A DNA stretch of 64,000 nt, taken from the NCBI GenBank assembly GCA_004005435.1, contig RZWH01000011.1, positions 1-64,000 of the forward strand, written 5' to 3'. The notes beneath the pieces are model-generated. The model saw nothing but the letters and a program-made list of their open reading frames with translations, made no database searches and was not told the DNA's origin. A program made the translations under genes and the position numbers. This document shows positions 1-7,767 of this stretch, one piece after another (position 1 is the first letter of the stretch; each line of letters starts with the position of its first letter). The stretch comes from Rhodobacteraceae bacterium CCMM004. Lineage in GTDB: Bacteria; Pseudomonadota; Alphaproteobacteria; Rhodobacterales; Rhodobacteraceae.

Positions 1-52
1 CGCCACCGAGACCAACGCCCAGGTGATCTCGGCCCTCGGCCTCCAGCAGTGA
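1..52 (+). CDS. C-terminal end of a truncated gene, probably TctC-type receptor
   Basis: Only the last 16 codons are in the window (frame from base 2, ending ...SALGLQQ, stop TGA at 50-52). The fragment is too short to identify alone. Because tctB and tctA follow directly on the same strand, the usual TTT order makes a periplasmic tctC solute receptor the likely identity. This is inference from position only. Confidence 0.4.
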   Translation, partial: ATETNAQVISALGLQQ

Positions 53-92
53 CGAGGCCGGTTTCGGCCGCGCCCTCTCTCCGGGGCGCGGC

Positions 93-563
93 ATGAAGCT
101 GAACGACGCGATCCTCGGCGCGGTCTTCCTCGCCGTGGGTCTGCTGGTGTTCTGGCAGACCCGGTCCATGCCGCAGCTCTCGGGCCAGTCGGTGGGCGCC
201 GGGACCTTTCCGGCGGTCGTCGCCGCGATGATGGTCGCGGGCGGCGTCATCCTGATCGCCAGCGGCCTGCGCGCCCGCAGCGGCGCCCTGGTCGAGCTCG
301 ATCCCTGGCTCAAGGACCGCGCCCCCCTGATCCGGGTGCTGTCCGTCCCCGTCTTCGTCGCGATCTATGCACTTTTCAGCGGCCCGATTGGGTTCCCGCT
401 CCTGGTGCCGCCGCTCCTGGCCGCGCAGCTGTGGATCACCACGCGCAAGCCGGTCCTGTCGATCATCGTCGCGCTGGCCGCGACCGCGGCGATCTGGCTC
501 ATCTTCGCGCGCGTCCTGCTCGTGCCCCTGCCCCTGGGCCTGCTGACCGAGGTGATCTACTGA
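93..563 (+). CDS. tctB: Tripartite tricarboxylate transporter small membrane subunit TctB
   Basis: A 156-residue hydrophobic protein with about four membrane segments (roughly residues 6-24, 41-58, 85-118 and 128-150). It has the size and hydrophobicity pattern of TctB, the small inner-membrane subunit of the TTT family of secondary carboxylate importers. Its TGA stop overlaps the ATG of the tctA gene by one base (TGATG), so the two are probably translationally coupled. Subfamily assignment rests on position between a probable receptor end and an unmistakable tctA. The substrate is not evident. Confidence 0.85.
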   Translation: MKLNDAILGAVFLAVGLLVFWQTRSMPQLSGQSVGAGTFPAVVAAMMVAGGVILIASGLRARSGALVELDPWLKDRAPLIRVLSVPVFVAIYALFSGPIGFPLLVPPLLAAQLWITTRKPVLSIIVALAATAAIWLIFARVLLVPLPLGLLTEVIY

Positions 564-2071
564 TGGACTCCATCCTCGCCGCCGCGGACCTGGTGTTCCG
601 CACCGACGTCCTGCTGATCGTGCTCGGCGCCTCGATCTACGGACTGGTCATCGGATCGATCCCGGGGCTGACCGCCACCATGGGCACCGCCCTCTTGGTC
701 CCCGTCACCTTCTTCCTCGACCCGGTCCCGGCCATCGGCGCCATCGTCGCAGCCACCACGATGGCGATCTTTGCCGGGGACATCCCCGGTGCCATGCTGC
801 GCATCCCCGGCACCCCCGCCTCGGCCGCCTACACCGACGAAGCCTACAAGATGCGCCAGGCGGGCAAGCTGGAGCTGGCGCTGGGATCGAACCTGATCTG
901 CTCGGCCATCGGCGGGCTCGTCGGTGTCACGGTCCTGATCCTCGCCGCGCCGCAAATCGCCCGCATCGCGCTGGGGTTCTCCAGCTACGAGTATTTCTGG
1001 CTGGCGCTTCTGGGACTGACCTGCTCGGTGCTCGTCTCGAACACCACGGCGGTCAAGGGGATGCTGGCGCTCTCGGTCGGCCTGATGATGTCGACCATCG
1101 GCATCGACGTGGTCATGGGGACCAGCCGGTTCACCTTCGGCGAGACAGAACTGATCGCCGGGATCTCGATCATCCCCGCGCTGATCGGCATGTTCGCGGT
1201 GGGCGAGATCTTGCGGCGGCTGGGCGATCCGGTGCCGCTGTCCCGCCTCCCGGCGATCCGCCTCGGCGCCATGCTGGGCGGCGTCGGCCGCGTCATGTGG
1301 ACCTATCGCGTCGGCGTCCTGCGCAGCTCGGGCGCGGGCGCGGTGATCGGCGCGCTCCCCGGCGCCGGGGCCGACATCGCCGCATGGGTGACCTATGCCA
1401 TCTCCCGGCGGTTCTCGCGCACCCCCGAGAAATACGGCACCGGCCACCCCGAGGGGATCGTCAACGCCTCGTCCGCCAACAACGCCTCGCTGTCGGGCGC
1501 CTATGTGCCCGCCCTGGTCTTCGGCATCCCCGGGGACACGATCACCGCCATCCTCATCGGCGTCCTGATGATGAAGGGGATCACCCCCGGCCCCATGGTC
1601 TTTGTGATGAACCAGGGGCTGGTGGACGCGGTGTTCATGATCTTCGTCTTGGCCAACCTCCTGATGATCCCCCTGGGCCTCATGGCCGTGCTGGCCGCGC
1701 GGCGGGTGATGACGGTCCCGCAGCCCGTGCTCTTTCCGGTCATCCTGCTGTTCTGCGTCGTCGGATCCTTCGCCTCTAACAACACGCTCTTCGACGTCTG
1801 GCTGATGCTGATCATCGGGCTCGGCGCCTTCGTGCTGGAGGAGAACGGGTTCCCGGTGGCGCCGATCATCCTGGGTCTGATCCTTGGACCCCTGGTCGAG
1901 GAGAACCTCCTCCAGTCGATGATCAAGTCCGGCGGCAGTATCCTGCCCTTCTTCCAACGCCCGATCGGCGGGACGCTGGGGGCGATCACGCTGCTCCTCT
2001 GGGGCATCATGGCCGCCATGTTCCTGCGGCGCAAGCTCAGTGGCACCGACCGCACCGCCGCCCCCGATTGA
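563..2071 (+). CDS. tctA: Tripartite tricarboxylate transporter large permease TctA
   Basis: A 502-residue polytopic membrane protein, the usual TctA length. It contains the internally repeated TctA signatures: a glycine/proline loop GSIPGLTAT in the first half and GALPGAGADIAAW in the second, plus SANNASLSGAYVPALVFGIPG. TctA is the main transport subunit of TTT carboxylate/H+ or Na+ symporters. The longer open frame begins inside tctB. I chose ATG 563 because it overlaps the tctB stop and gives a full-length TctA N-terminus (MDSILAAADLVF). It is codirectional with the RraA-like gene downstream. Confidence 0.95.
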   Translation: MDSILAAADLVFRTDVLLIVLGASIYGLVIGSIPGLTATMGTALLVPVTFFLDPVPAIGAIVAATTMAIFAGDIPGAMLRIPGTPASAAYTDEAYKMRQAGKLELALGSNLICSAIGGLVGVTVLILAAPQIARIALGFSSYEYFWLALLGLTCSVLVSNTTAVKGMLALSVGLMMSTIGIDVVMGTSRFTFGETELIAGISIIPALIGMFAVGEILRRLGDPVPLSRLPAIRLGAMLGGVGRVMWTYRVGVLRSSGAGAVIGALPGAGADIAAWVTYAISRRFSRTPEKYGTGHPEGIVNASSANNASLSGAYVPALVFGIPGDTITAILIGVLMMKGITPGPMVFVMNQGLVDAVFMIFVLANLLMIPLGLMAVLAARRVMTVPQPVLFPVILLFCVVGSFASNNTLFDVWLMLIIGLGAFVLEENGFPVAPIILGLILGPLVEENLLQSMIKSGGSILPFFQRPIGGTLGAITLLLWGIMAAMFLRRKLSGTDRTAAPD

Positions 2072-2122
2072 CACGACCACCATGCGCCCCATCCCAGGGG
2101 CGCCGGACCAGGAGACTTTCCA

Positions 2123-2815
2123 ATGGCCGACGCAGCGACCGACGACGCGCGCCTCTTTCCGCTGATGAAGGACAAGCTGTTCACCGCGGTGATCGGCGAC
2201 GTCCTGGATCAAATGGGCCTGATCCGGCAGTTCCTGCCCGCCGGGATCGCGCCCCTCGACCCCGACACGGTGCTGGTGGGGAGGGCCATGCCGGTGCTGG
2301 AGGCCGACGTCTTCGGCTCCGGGTCCGAGGCGTCGGGCCCTCTGACGGACAAACCCTTCGGGATGATGCTCGAAGCGCTGGACGATCTGCGCCCCGGCGA
2401 GATCTACATCGCCTCGGGGGCGTCCGCGCGCTATGCGCTCTGGGGCGAGCTGATGTCGACGCGCGCACAGCAACTCGGAGCGGCGGGCGCGGTGCTCGAC
2501 GGCTACGTGCGCGACTCCCGCGGGATCCGGCGGCTGGGATTTCCGGCCTTCTGCCGCGGCGTCTATGCCCAGGACCAGGGCGCGCGGGGCAAGGTCGTGG
2601 ACTGGCGTTGCGGGCTCGAAATCGGCGGCATCCGCGTCGACCCCGGCGACCTGATCTTCGCCGATCTCGAAGGCGTCCTGATCATCCCCCGCGCAGCCGA
2701 GCAAGAGGCGGTGCGCCGGGCGCTAGAGAAGGTCGAGGCCGAGAACGTTGTCGCCGAAGCCATCGCCGGAGGGATGAGCGCCACCGACGCCTACCGGACC
2801 TTCGGCGTGATGTAG
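2123..2815 (+). CDS. RraA-like / HMG-CHA aldolase family protein
   Basis: 230 residues of the RraA/dimethylmenaquinone-methyltransferase-like fold. The family core is visible as ALWGELMSTRAQ (105-116) followed by GAVLDGYVRD (122-131); the Arg-Asp pair R130-D131 matches the metal- and substrate-binding residues of 4-hydroxy-4-methyl-2-oxoglutarate/4-carboxy-4-hydroxy-2-oxoadipate aldolases. A good AGGAGA ribosome site lies about 7 bases before the ATG. Placement directly after a TTT transporter supports cleavage of an imported oxo-acid to pyruvate or a related product rather than RNase E inhibition. The true substrate is unknown. Confidence 0.8.
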   Translation: MADAATDDARLFPLMKDKLFTAVIGDVLDQMGLIRQFLPAGIAPLDPDTVLVGRAMPVLEADVFGSGSEASGPLTDKPFGMMLEALDDLRPGEIYIASGASARYALWGELMSTRAQQLGAAGAVLDGYVRDSRGIRRLGFPAFCRGVYAQDQGARGKVVDWRCGLEIGGIRVDPGDLIFADLEGVLIIPRAAEQEAVRRALEKVEAENVVAEAIAGGMSATDAYRTFGVM

Positions 2816-2870
2816 CCGCGCCACTCCCCGCCCACGCACCCAAAGAGGGTATCCCACCCGGCCCCCACGC

Positions 2871-3017
2871 CCCGCCCGGCGGCAACGCCGGGTAGCGCCG
2901 TCCCGCCCCCCCGGGGCGGCGCTTCTGGCGAGGCTGGTTCAGCCGCCGCGGCGTGGATGCTTATATCGTCGGCGCGCCCCGCTCGACCTGCCCCGGCGGG
3001 ACGCCGCTGCCCTCCGC
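2871..3017 (+). repeat. Long intergenic repeat, copy 1 (~147 bp)
   Basis: This stretch between the RraA-like gene and the MarR gene matches, in inverted orientation, the stretch at 50,017-50,164. Shared blocks in order: a CCCGGCG...CGCCGGG hairpin, AGCGCCGTCCCGCC, GGGGCGGCGCTT, GGCGAGG, then GGCGTGGATGCTT and a CGCCGCTGCCCTCCGC-like end. Length and block order are conserved, so this is a dispersed element rather than general GC richness. The rest of 2,816-3,125 shows no convincing gene. Confidence 0.75.
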
Positions 3018-3125
3018 GCTCCGCGGCGGCATTTCCTTCCGACCGGACCTTGCGCTATCCTCGGGGGCGTCGGGGCGGCCCCGCCCGTTGCCCTGCCCCG
3101 GCCGAGCCCCTGGACCTGGACGCCC

Positions 3126-3647
3126 ATGCAGACCCCGCCCGCCGCCGGACCCCACCGCCGCCCCGACGTCGAGGACGACGGGATCGGCACCGACGACAGC
3201 GACATCCGCGCTCTGTTCTCGTTCACCCTGCAACGCCTCGCCACCCTGTCGACCAAGATCGCCACCCGCTCGGTCTACGAACCCTACGGGCTCAGCATCC
3301 CCGAGTGGCGCGTGCTGGCCGTCCTGGGCTATCTCGGCGAGGTCTCGGTCTTGACCGTCGCCCGCCACGCGGCGGTTTTGCGCACGCAACTGCCGCGGGT
3401 GACGACGGAGCTGGAGAAACGCGGGCTGATCCGGCGCAAGACCAACCCCGACGACGGCCGCAGCGCGCTGTTGTCCCTCACCGACACCGGCCGGACCACG
3501 GTGGACGAGATCCTGCGCCGCTCCCGCAGCCGCAACGCCGACATGCTGTCGGACCTCTCGCCGGCCGAACGCAAGGAGCTCATGCGCCTCGTCCGCAAGG
3601 TCCTCAGAACCAGCCACGAGCATCTGGAGAACGACCCCAACGCGTAG
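3126..3647 (+). CDS. MarR-family transcriptional regulator
   Basis: 173 residues with a winged-helix core of about residues 35-150. Visible elements are SIPEWRVLAVL (recognition-scaffold helix), VARHAAVLRTQLPRVTTELEKRGL (HTH) and a charged wing RRKTNPDDGRSALLSLTD typical of MarR. MarR proteins are usually ligand-released repressors of adjacent catabolic genes. It is encoded just upstream of, and on the same strand as, the ten-gene tct/CoA operon, separated by 106 bases holding two dyads (3,673-3,705). It is the obvious candidate to regulate that operon, perhaps in response to the imported aromatic or carboxylic acid or its CoA ester. Confidence 0.9.
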   Translation: MQTPPAAGPHRRPDVEDDGIGTDDSDIRALFSFTLQRLATLSTKIATRSVYEPYGLSIPEWRVLAVLGYLGEVSVLTVARHAAVLRTQLPRVTTELEKRGLIRRKTNPDDGRSALLSLTDTGRTTVDEILRRSRSRNADMLSDLSPAERKELMRLVRKVLRTSHEHLENDPNA

Positions 3648-3650
3648 CGG

Positions 3651-3656
3651 TTGACA
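3651..3656 (+). promoter_or_regulatory. Candidate -35 box for the tct/CoA operon
   Basis: A perfect TTGACA begins 98 bases before the probable tctC start codon. No convincing -10 lies at 16-18 bases. A CATAAAT at 3,705-3,711 could be the -10 of a different, dyad-overlapped promoter. The call is tentative. Confidence 0.35.
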
Positions 3657-3672
3657 CGGCCAGCGGAGATAT

Positions 3673-3705
3673 GTCACCGTGTGACTTACTAGGTCACTGA
3701 GTGAC
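3673..3705 (+). promoter_or_regulatory. Tandem dyad operator between MarR gene and tct/CoA operon
   Basis: Two near-identical dyads of form GTCAC-N3-GTGAC occur at 3,673-3,685 (spacer CGT) and 3,693-3,705 (spacer TGA). Their centres are 20 bp apart, two helical turns, so two dimers would sit on the same DNA face. Arm length and spacing fit a winged-helix dimer. The MarR protein encoded just upstream is the likely binder. Confidence 0.7.
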
Positions 3706-3753
3706 ATAAATGCGGATCGCATTCCCGCTCCGCATACGACAGGGGAGGAAATC

Positions 3754-4719
3754 ATGTCGTTTCTCAAGACGATTCGGGGCGGTGCGGCGGCCGCGGCGCT
3801 GGCGCTCGCGGCGCTGCCGGCGGCGGCCCAGGACTGGCCCGCCCAGCCCGTGACGGTGCTGATCCCATTCTCGGCCGGCGGCGGCAACGACACCGTCGCC
3901 CGCAGCATGGGCACCGCGCTGGAAGAGCGGCTGGGCGTCCCCTTCACCCCCGTGAACGCCCCCGGCGCCGGCGGCTTCGTCGCGGCGCAGCGCCTGGTGT
4001 CCGGCAATGCCGACGGCTACACGGTCAGCCACCAGTCGCTGGGCACCTTCATCCTCACCTCGCTGATGAACGAACAACAGGTGAACCCGCTGGAGGACTT
4101 GGAGTTCGTGGCGCAGATGGCGGGGCTGACCTCGGCCGTGGCCGTGCCCGCCGACAGCGACTACGCAACGCTGGACGACCTGATCGCCGCGCTCCAGGCG
4201 TCGGACGGGTCCATGACCTGGGGGCACACCGGCCAGGGCGGGTTCCACCACGTCAACGGAGTCAGCCTGCTCGACGCCATCGGCGCCGAGGCGCGCGACG
4301 TCCCGTTCAAGGGCTCGTCGGCCACCCGCGCGGCGATGCTGGGCGGACAGGTCGACTATGCCATCCTGTCCAGCGTCAACTACCTGGGCTTCGAGAACGA
4401 GATGCGGTTCCTCGCATTCTTTTCCGACGAGGCCGACGCGGTCCTGCCCGACGTGCCGACCGTCGCCGATCTGGGCCTCGACATGGTGACCGTGCAGACC
4501 CCCTCGGTCTGGGTCGTCCCCGCGGGCACGGATCAGGCGGTCATCGACACCCTCTCCGCCGCGATCGAAGAAGTGGTGGCCACCGACGCCTACCGCGACG
4601 AACTCCTCTCCCTCGGCATCACGCCCACCTATCGCAGCGGCGCCGACATCCGCCGGCTGGTGGACGAACGCATCGGCGGCTGGCAGGACATCATCGCCCG
4701 GGTCTCCGCCGCGCAATGA
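3754..4719 (+). CDS. tctC: Tripartite tricarboxylate transporter substrate-binding protein TctC
   Basis: 321 residues, the usual length for the Bug/TctC family of periplasmic receptors. An N-terminal signal peptide runs to about residue 25 (basic MSFLKTIRGG, Ala-rich core, cleavage near AAAQ-DW). The mature start QPVTVLIPFSAGGGNDTVAR carries the typical TctC phosphate/carboxylate loop. A strong GGGGAGGAAAT ribosome site precedes the ATG. It is the first gene of the operon that runs to 13,854 and probably binds a carboxylate in the periplasm for TctA/TctB. Confidence 0.93.
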   Translation: MSFLKTIRGGAAAAALALAALPAAAQDWPAQPVTVLIPFSAGGGNDTVARSMGTALEERLGVPFTPVNAPGAGGFVAAQRLVSGNADGYTVSHQSLGTFILTSLMNEQQVNPLEDLEFVAQMAGLTSAVAVPADSDYATLDDLIAALQASDGSMTWGHTGQGGFHHVNGVSLLDAIGAEARDVPFKGSSATRAAMLGGQVDYAILSSVNYLGFENEMRFLAFFSDEADAVLPDVPTVADLGLDMVTVQTPSVWVVPAGTDQAVIDTLSAAIEEVVATDAYRDELLSLGITPTYRSGADIRRLVDERIGGWQDIIARVSAAQ

Positions 4720-5177
4720 GCACGCCCGCCCGCAGAACCGAAGAGATCGCGTTGGGGGTCGCCCTGGCGGCCGTCGGCGCGGTCTTTCTCTGGCAGGCTT
4801 TGCTGATCCCCCAGGGCCGCGACCTGGTCGGTCCGCGCAGCCTGCCGGTCCTGATCGCGGGCCTCTTCATGGCCGGGGGCGCGCTGGTCTCGGTGCGGGC
4901 CTGGACCGGCCGCATCGTGCCCGCTCCCAAGGCCACAGAGCACAAGCTCTTGGGCATCGTCCTGCCCGCCGCCGCCGTCGCTCTGGCCTTTCTATGGCTC
5001 TGGGGCGCGGTCGGCTGGACCCTGGCCAGCCTGATCGCCGCGCCGGTGTTCTACTTCATCTTTGGCGCCCGCGGCTGGCGCGAGTTGCTGCTGGTCCCCG
5101 CGGCCGCCGTCCTCATCCTGTATCTGATCTTCTATCGGCTCCTCGGTCTCTGGCACGGGTCCGGCTGGCTGTTCTAG
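4716..5177 (+). CDS. tctB: Tripartite tricarboxylate transporter small membrane subunit TctB (second copy)
   Basis: 153 residues with about four hydrophobic segments (near 12-30, 39-60, 74-95 and 98-145). It sits between tctC and tctA as in canonical TTT operons. The start ATG overlaps the tctC stop (ATGA). Sequence similarity to the first TctB in this window is low, as expected for this poorly conserved subunit, so identification relies on size, topology and order. Confidence 0.85.
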   Translation: MSTPARRTEEIALGVALAAVGAVFLWQALLIPQGRDLVGPRSLPVLIAGLFMAGGALVSVRAWTGRIVPAPKATEHKLLGIVLPAAAVALAFLWLWGAVGWTLASLIAAPVFYFIFGARGWRELLLVPAAAVLILYLIFYRLLGLWHGSGWLF

Positions 5178-5191
5178 CGACGGGGACACCC

Positions 5192-6715
5192 ATGACCGCC
5201 AATCCACTGGACATCTTCGCCGGGTTCGTGACGCTCGGGTCCGATCCGCTGGCCCTGGCGATGGTGCTGGCCGGAGCGCTCTTCGGTGTGGTCGTGGGGG
5301 CGATCCCGGGCCTCACCACCGCCGCCGCCATCGCCATCGTCCTGCCCATCACCTTTTACATGGAGCCGCTGGCGGGTCTGGTCCTGCTCTACGTGATCGG
5401 CAAGGCGGGGCGCTATGGCGGCTCCATCGCGGCGATCCTCTTCAACACCCCCGGCACCTCGGCCGCGGCGGCGACCCAGATCGACGGCCACCCCCTGGCG
5501 CTCCAGGGCAAGGCGGGCAAGGCGATCAAGGTCGGCACCTTCTCCTCGGCCTGCGGCGACCTGTTCGGCGACATGCTCCTGATCTGCTTTTCCGCCCTGA
5601 TCGCCTCCTGGACCCTGCGGCTGGGCCCGCCGGAATACTTCGCCATCTACATGATGGCCTTCGTGGTCATCGGTTCGGTGGTGTCGGAGAGCGTGCTCAA
5701 GGGGCTCCTGTCCGCCGTCTTCGGCATCCTGATCGCGCTGATCGGGCTCGACTTCATCTCCGGCGCCAACCGCATGACCTTCGGCGTCACCGACCTCATG
5801 GGCGGTCTGACCCTGGTGCCGGTCCTGATCGGCGTCTTCGTGGTGTCCGAGGTGCTGGTCCAGGCCGAGACCCACGCCGGCAAGGGGCGCCGCCTGACCA
5901 TCGCGCCGATGCCCAAGAGCGCGTCGGACCGCAACCTGGAACGCGAGGACATCCGCCGCATCGCCCCCGTCGTGATGCGGTCGAGCGTCTACGGCTCGGT
6001 GATCGGGATGCTGCCCGGCCTCGGCTCGGCCGTCGCCTGCTTCGTCGCCTATGGCGAGGAACGCCGCCGGGCCAAGCGGCCCGAGCTGTGGGGCAAGGGC
6101 GCGATCGAGGGCGTCGCGGCGCCAGAGGCGGCCAACAACGCCGTCTCCGGCCCGGCGATGATCCCGCTCCTGACCCTGGGGATCCCCGGCTCCACCGTTG
6201 GAGCGATGATGATGGGGGTGTTCCTGATCCACGGGATTCAGGTGGGGCCCACGATCTTTACCCAGTCGGGCGAGATCATCTATGCGCTCTTCGCCGCCGG
6301 GCTCCTCGGGATCCTGTGCTACGCGGTCATCGGCTGGAACCTCTCGGGCCTCGTGGGCAAGATGATCGCGATCCTGCCGCCGCGGCTGATCTATCCGACC
6401 GTCCTTATGATCGGATTCCTGGCGACCTACTCGGTCCGCACGTCGCTGTTCGACGTGGGCGTCTCGGTGGTCTTCGGCCTCGTCGGTTACGTGATGCGGC
6501 GCTATGGGTTCAGCCCCGCCGCCTTTGTCATCTCGTTCATCCTGGCGCCTGGGGCCGAGCAGGCCCTGCGCCAGTCGCTGCGCATGTCCGGCGACGACCT
6601 CGGCATCTTCTTCACCCGGCCCATCGCGCTGGTGTTCTTCGGCATCGGGCTCTTCGCCTTCTTCGCGCGCTCGGTGCCGTGGCGGCGCCTCCTCGGGCGG
6701 GAGCGTGCGGCATGA
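5192..6715 (+). CDS. tctA: Tripartite tricarboxylate transporter large permease TctA (second copy)
   Basis: 507 residues and polytopic. The TctA signatures are GAIPGLTTAAAIAIVLP near the N-terminus and GMLPGLGSAVACFVAYGEE plus EAANNAVSGPAMIPLLTLGIPGS in the second half. The open frame extends upstream inside tctB; ATG 5,192 lies 14 bases after the tctB stop and gives the normal N-terminus MTANPLDIFAGF. The last codons overlap the next gene by ATGA. Together with TctC and TctB it should form a secondary importer for the acid handled by the downstream enzymes. Confidence 0.95.
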   Translation: MTANPLDIFAGFVTLGSDPLALAMVLAGALFGVVVGAIPGLTTAAAIAIVLPITFYMEPLAGLVLLYVIGKAGRYGGSIAAILFNTPGTSAAAATQIDGHPLALQGKAGKAIKVGTFSSACGDLFGDMLLICFSALIASWTLRLGPPEYFAIYMMAFVVIGSVVSESVLKGLLSAVFGILIALIGLDFISGANRMTFGVTDLMGGLTLVPVLIGVFVVSEVLVQAETHAGKGRRLTIAPMPKSASDRNLEREDIRRIAPVVMRSSVYGSVIGMLPGLGSAVACFVAYGEERRRAKRPELWGKGAIEGVAAPEAANNAVSGPAMIPLLTLGIPGSTVGAMMMGVFLIHGIQVGPTIFTQSGEIIYALFAAGLLGILCYAVIGWNLSGLVGKMIAILPPRLIYPTVLMIGFLATYSVRTSLFDVGVSVVFGLVGYVMRRYGFSPAAFVISFILAPGAEQALRQSLRMSGDDLGIFFTRPIALVFFGIGLFAFFARSVPWRRLLGRERAA

Positions 6716-7767
6716 CCCTCGCCCGCCTGCGCGCCTGGATCACCCGGACCCCGTTTCGCACGCCGGTCACTTGGACCGCCGGCGGAACCGAGGACGCGGC
6801 GGTGCATCTTTGGCTGGAGCTGACCGGCCCCGACGGCGTCACGGGCCTGTCGGAAACGCCGGTAAAGCCCGCCTGGACCGGGCTCGACGGCGCCACCGCG
6901 CTGGCCGCGGTCGAGCACCTGGTGGCCCAACGGCTCCTGGGCCGCGTCCCGGCCTCCGCCGAGGCCGCGCTGGCCGACATTCGCGGGCTGCCGGTGCTGC
7001 GCGCGGCGGTGGGCCACGCGCTCGCCGATCTCCGCGCGCCCGGTGCGGCGGCCGCGGCACAGGTGGCGGCGGTGCTGACCCGCGCCGACCCTGCGGCGAT
7101 GGCCGAGGCCGCCGCGCGCGCCGCCACCGACCACGGCATCCACGCGCTGAAGGTCAAGGCGGGACAGGGCCGCGACCTCGACGCCCGCGCGCTGGTCCTG
7201 GTGCGCGAGGCGCTCGGCGCCGACGGGCCGATGTCGGTCGACGCCAACGGCGCTTACGACGTGGAGGAGGGGCTGGCGCTCTGCCGCGCGGCGGCCACCG
7301 TCGGCGCGGCCTTCGTCGAGGATCCCTGGCCCCTCGCCCCCGACGCCGCGACCGAACGCGCCCTCTCCGCCGCCCTCTGCGCCGTCGCCGTCGACCGCGC
7401 CGCGGGGGACGAAACGACCGTGCCGGGCCTCATCGACCGCGGCGTCGCCTGGATCGCGGTGAAGCCCAATCGCATCGGTCCCGACGCCGCCCGGCGCATC
7501 GCCGCCACCGCCCGCGCTGCCGGTATCGGCGTGGTTTCGGGGCTGTTCGGCGAGGGGCCGCTCGGCGCGGTGCAGCAGCTCCGCGCCGACACCGGCGATG
7601 CACCGTGCGAGGCCGTGCACCACCTGACCCTGCGCGACCCGGTCCCCGTGGCCGGGCTGACTCTCGCGGACGGCCGGCTGTCGGCGCCGCCCGGCCGCGC
7701 TTCGGACCTGGTGTCCGTCGCCGATGTGGCCGACCGCGCGGTCGGTGGATGGGAGGCCGCGGCATGA
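6712..7767 (+). CDS. Enolase-superfamily enzyme (mandelate racemase / muconate lactonizing type)
   Basis: 351 residues. The C-terminal barrel shows the superfamily residues: base motif KVK at 147-149, metal ligands in SVDANG (D177) and FVEDPW (E203), a third acidic group GDE around 232-234, and a second basic residue in AVKPNRIG (K251). This pattern fits the MLE subgroup (cycloisomerases, o-succinylbenzoate-synthase-like enzymes and racemases). Reaction: proton abstraction alpha to a carboxylate, giving racemisation or cycloisomerisation. It overlaps tctA and the following lyase gene by ATGA, so it acts early in the same pathway. Confidence 0.85.
   Translation: MTLARLRAWITRTPFRTPVTWTAGGTEDAAVHLWLELTGPDGVTGLSETPVKPAWTGLDGATALAAVEHLVAQRLLGRVPASAEAALADIRGLPVLRAAVGHALADLRAPGAAAAAQVAAVLTRADPAAMAEAAARAATDHGIHALKVKAGQGRDLDARALVLVREALGADGPMSVDANGAYDVEEGLALCRAAATVGAAFVEDPWPLAPDAATERALSAALCAVAVDRAAGDETTVPGLIDRGVAWIAVKPNRIGPDAARRIAATARAAGIGVVSGLFGEGPLGAVQQLRADTGDAPCEAVHHLTLRDPVPVAGLTLADGRLSAPPGRASDLVSVADVADRAVGGWEAAA

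Noticed and set aside
557-2704. A 715-codon open frame on the minus strand opposite tctA and the RraA-like gene
   Set aside because: Its translation is rich in Arg, Gly, Asp and His without hydrophobic core or motifs, and it is antisense to two clearly recognisable genes. Typical shadow in very GC-rich DNA; the same applies to many long antisense frames elsewhere.
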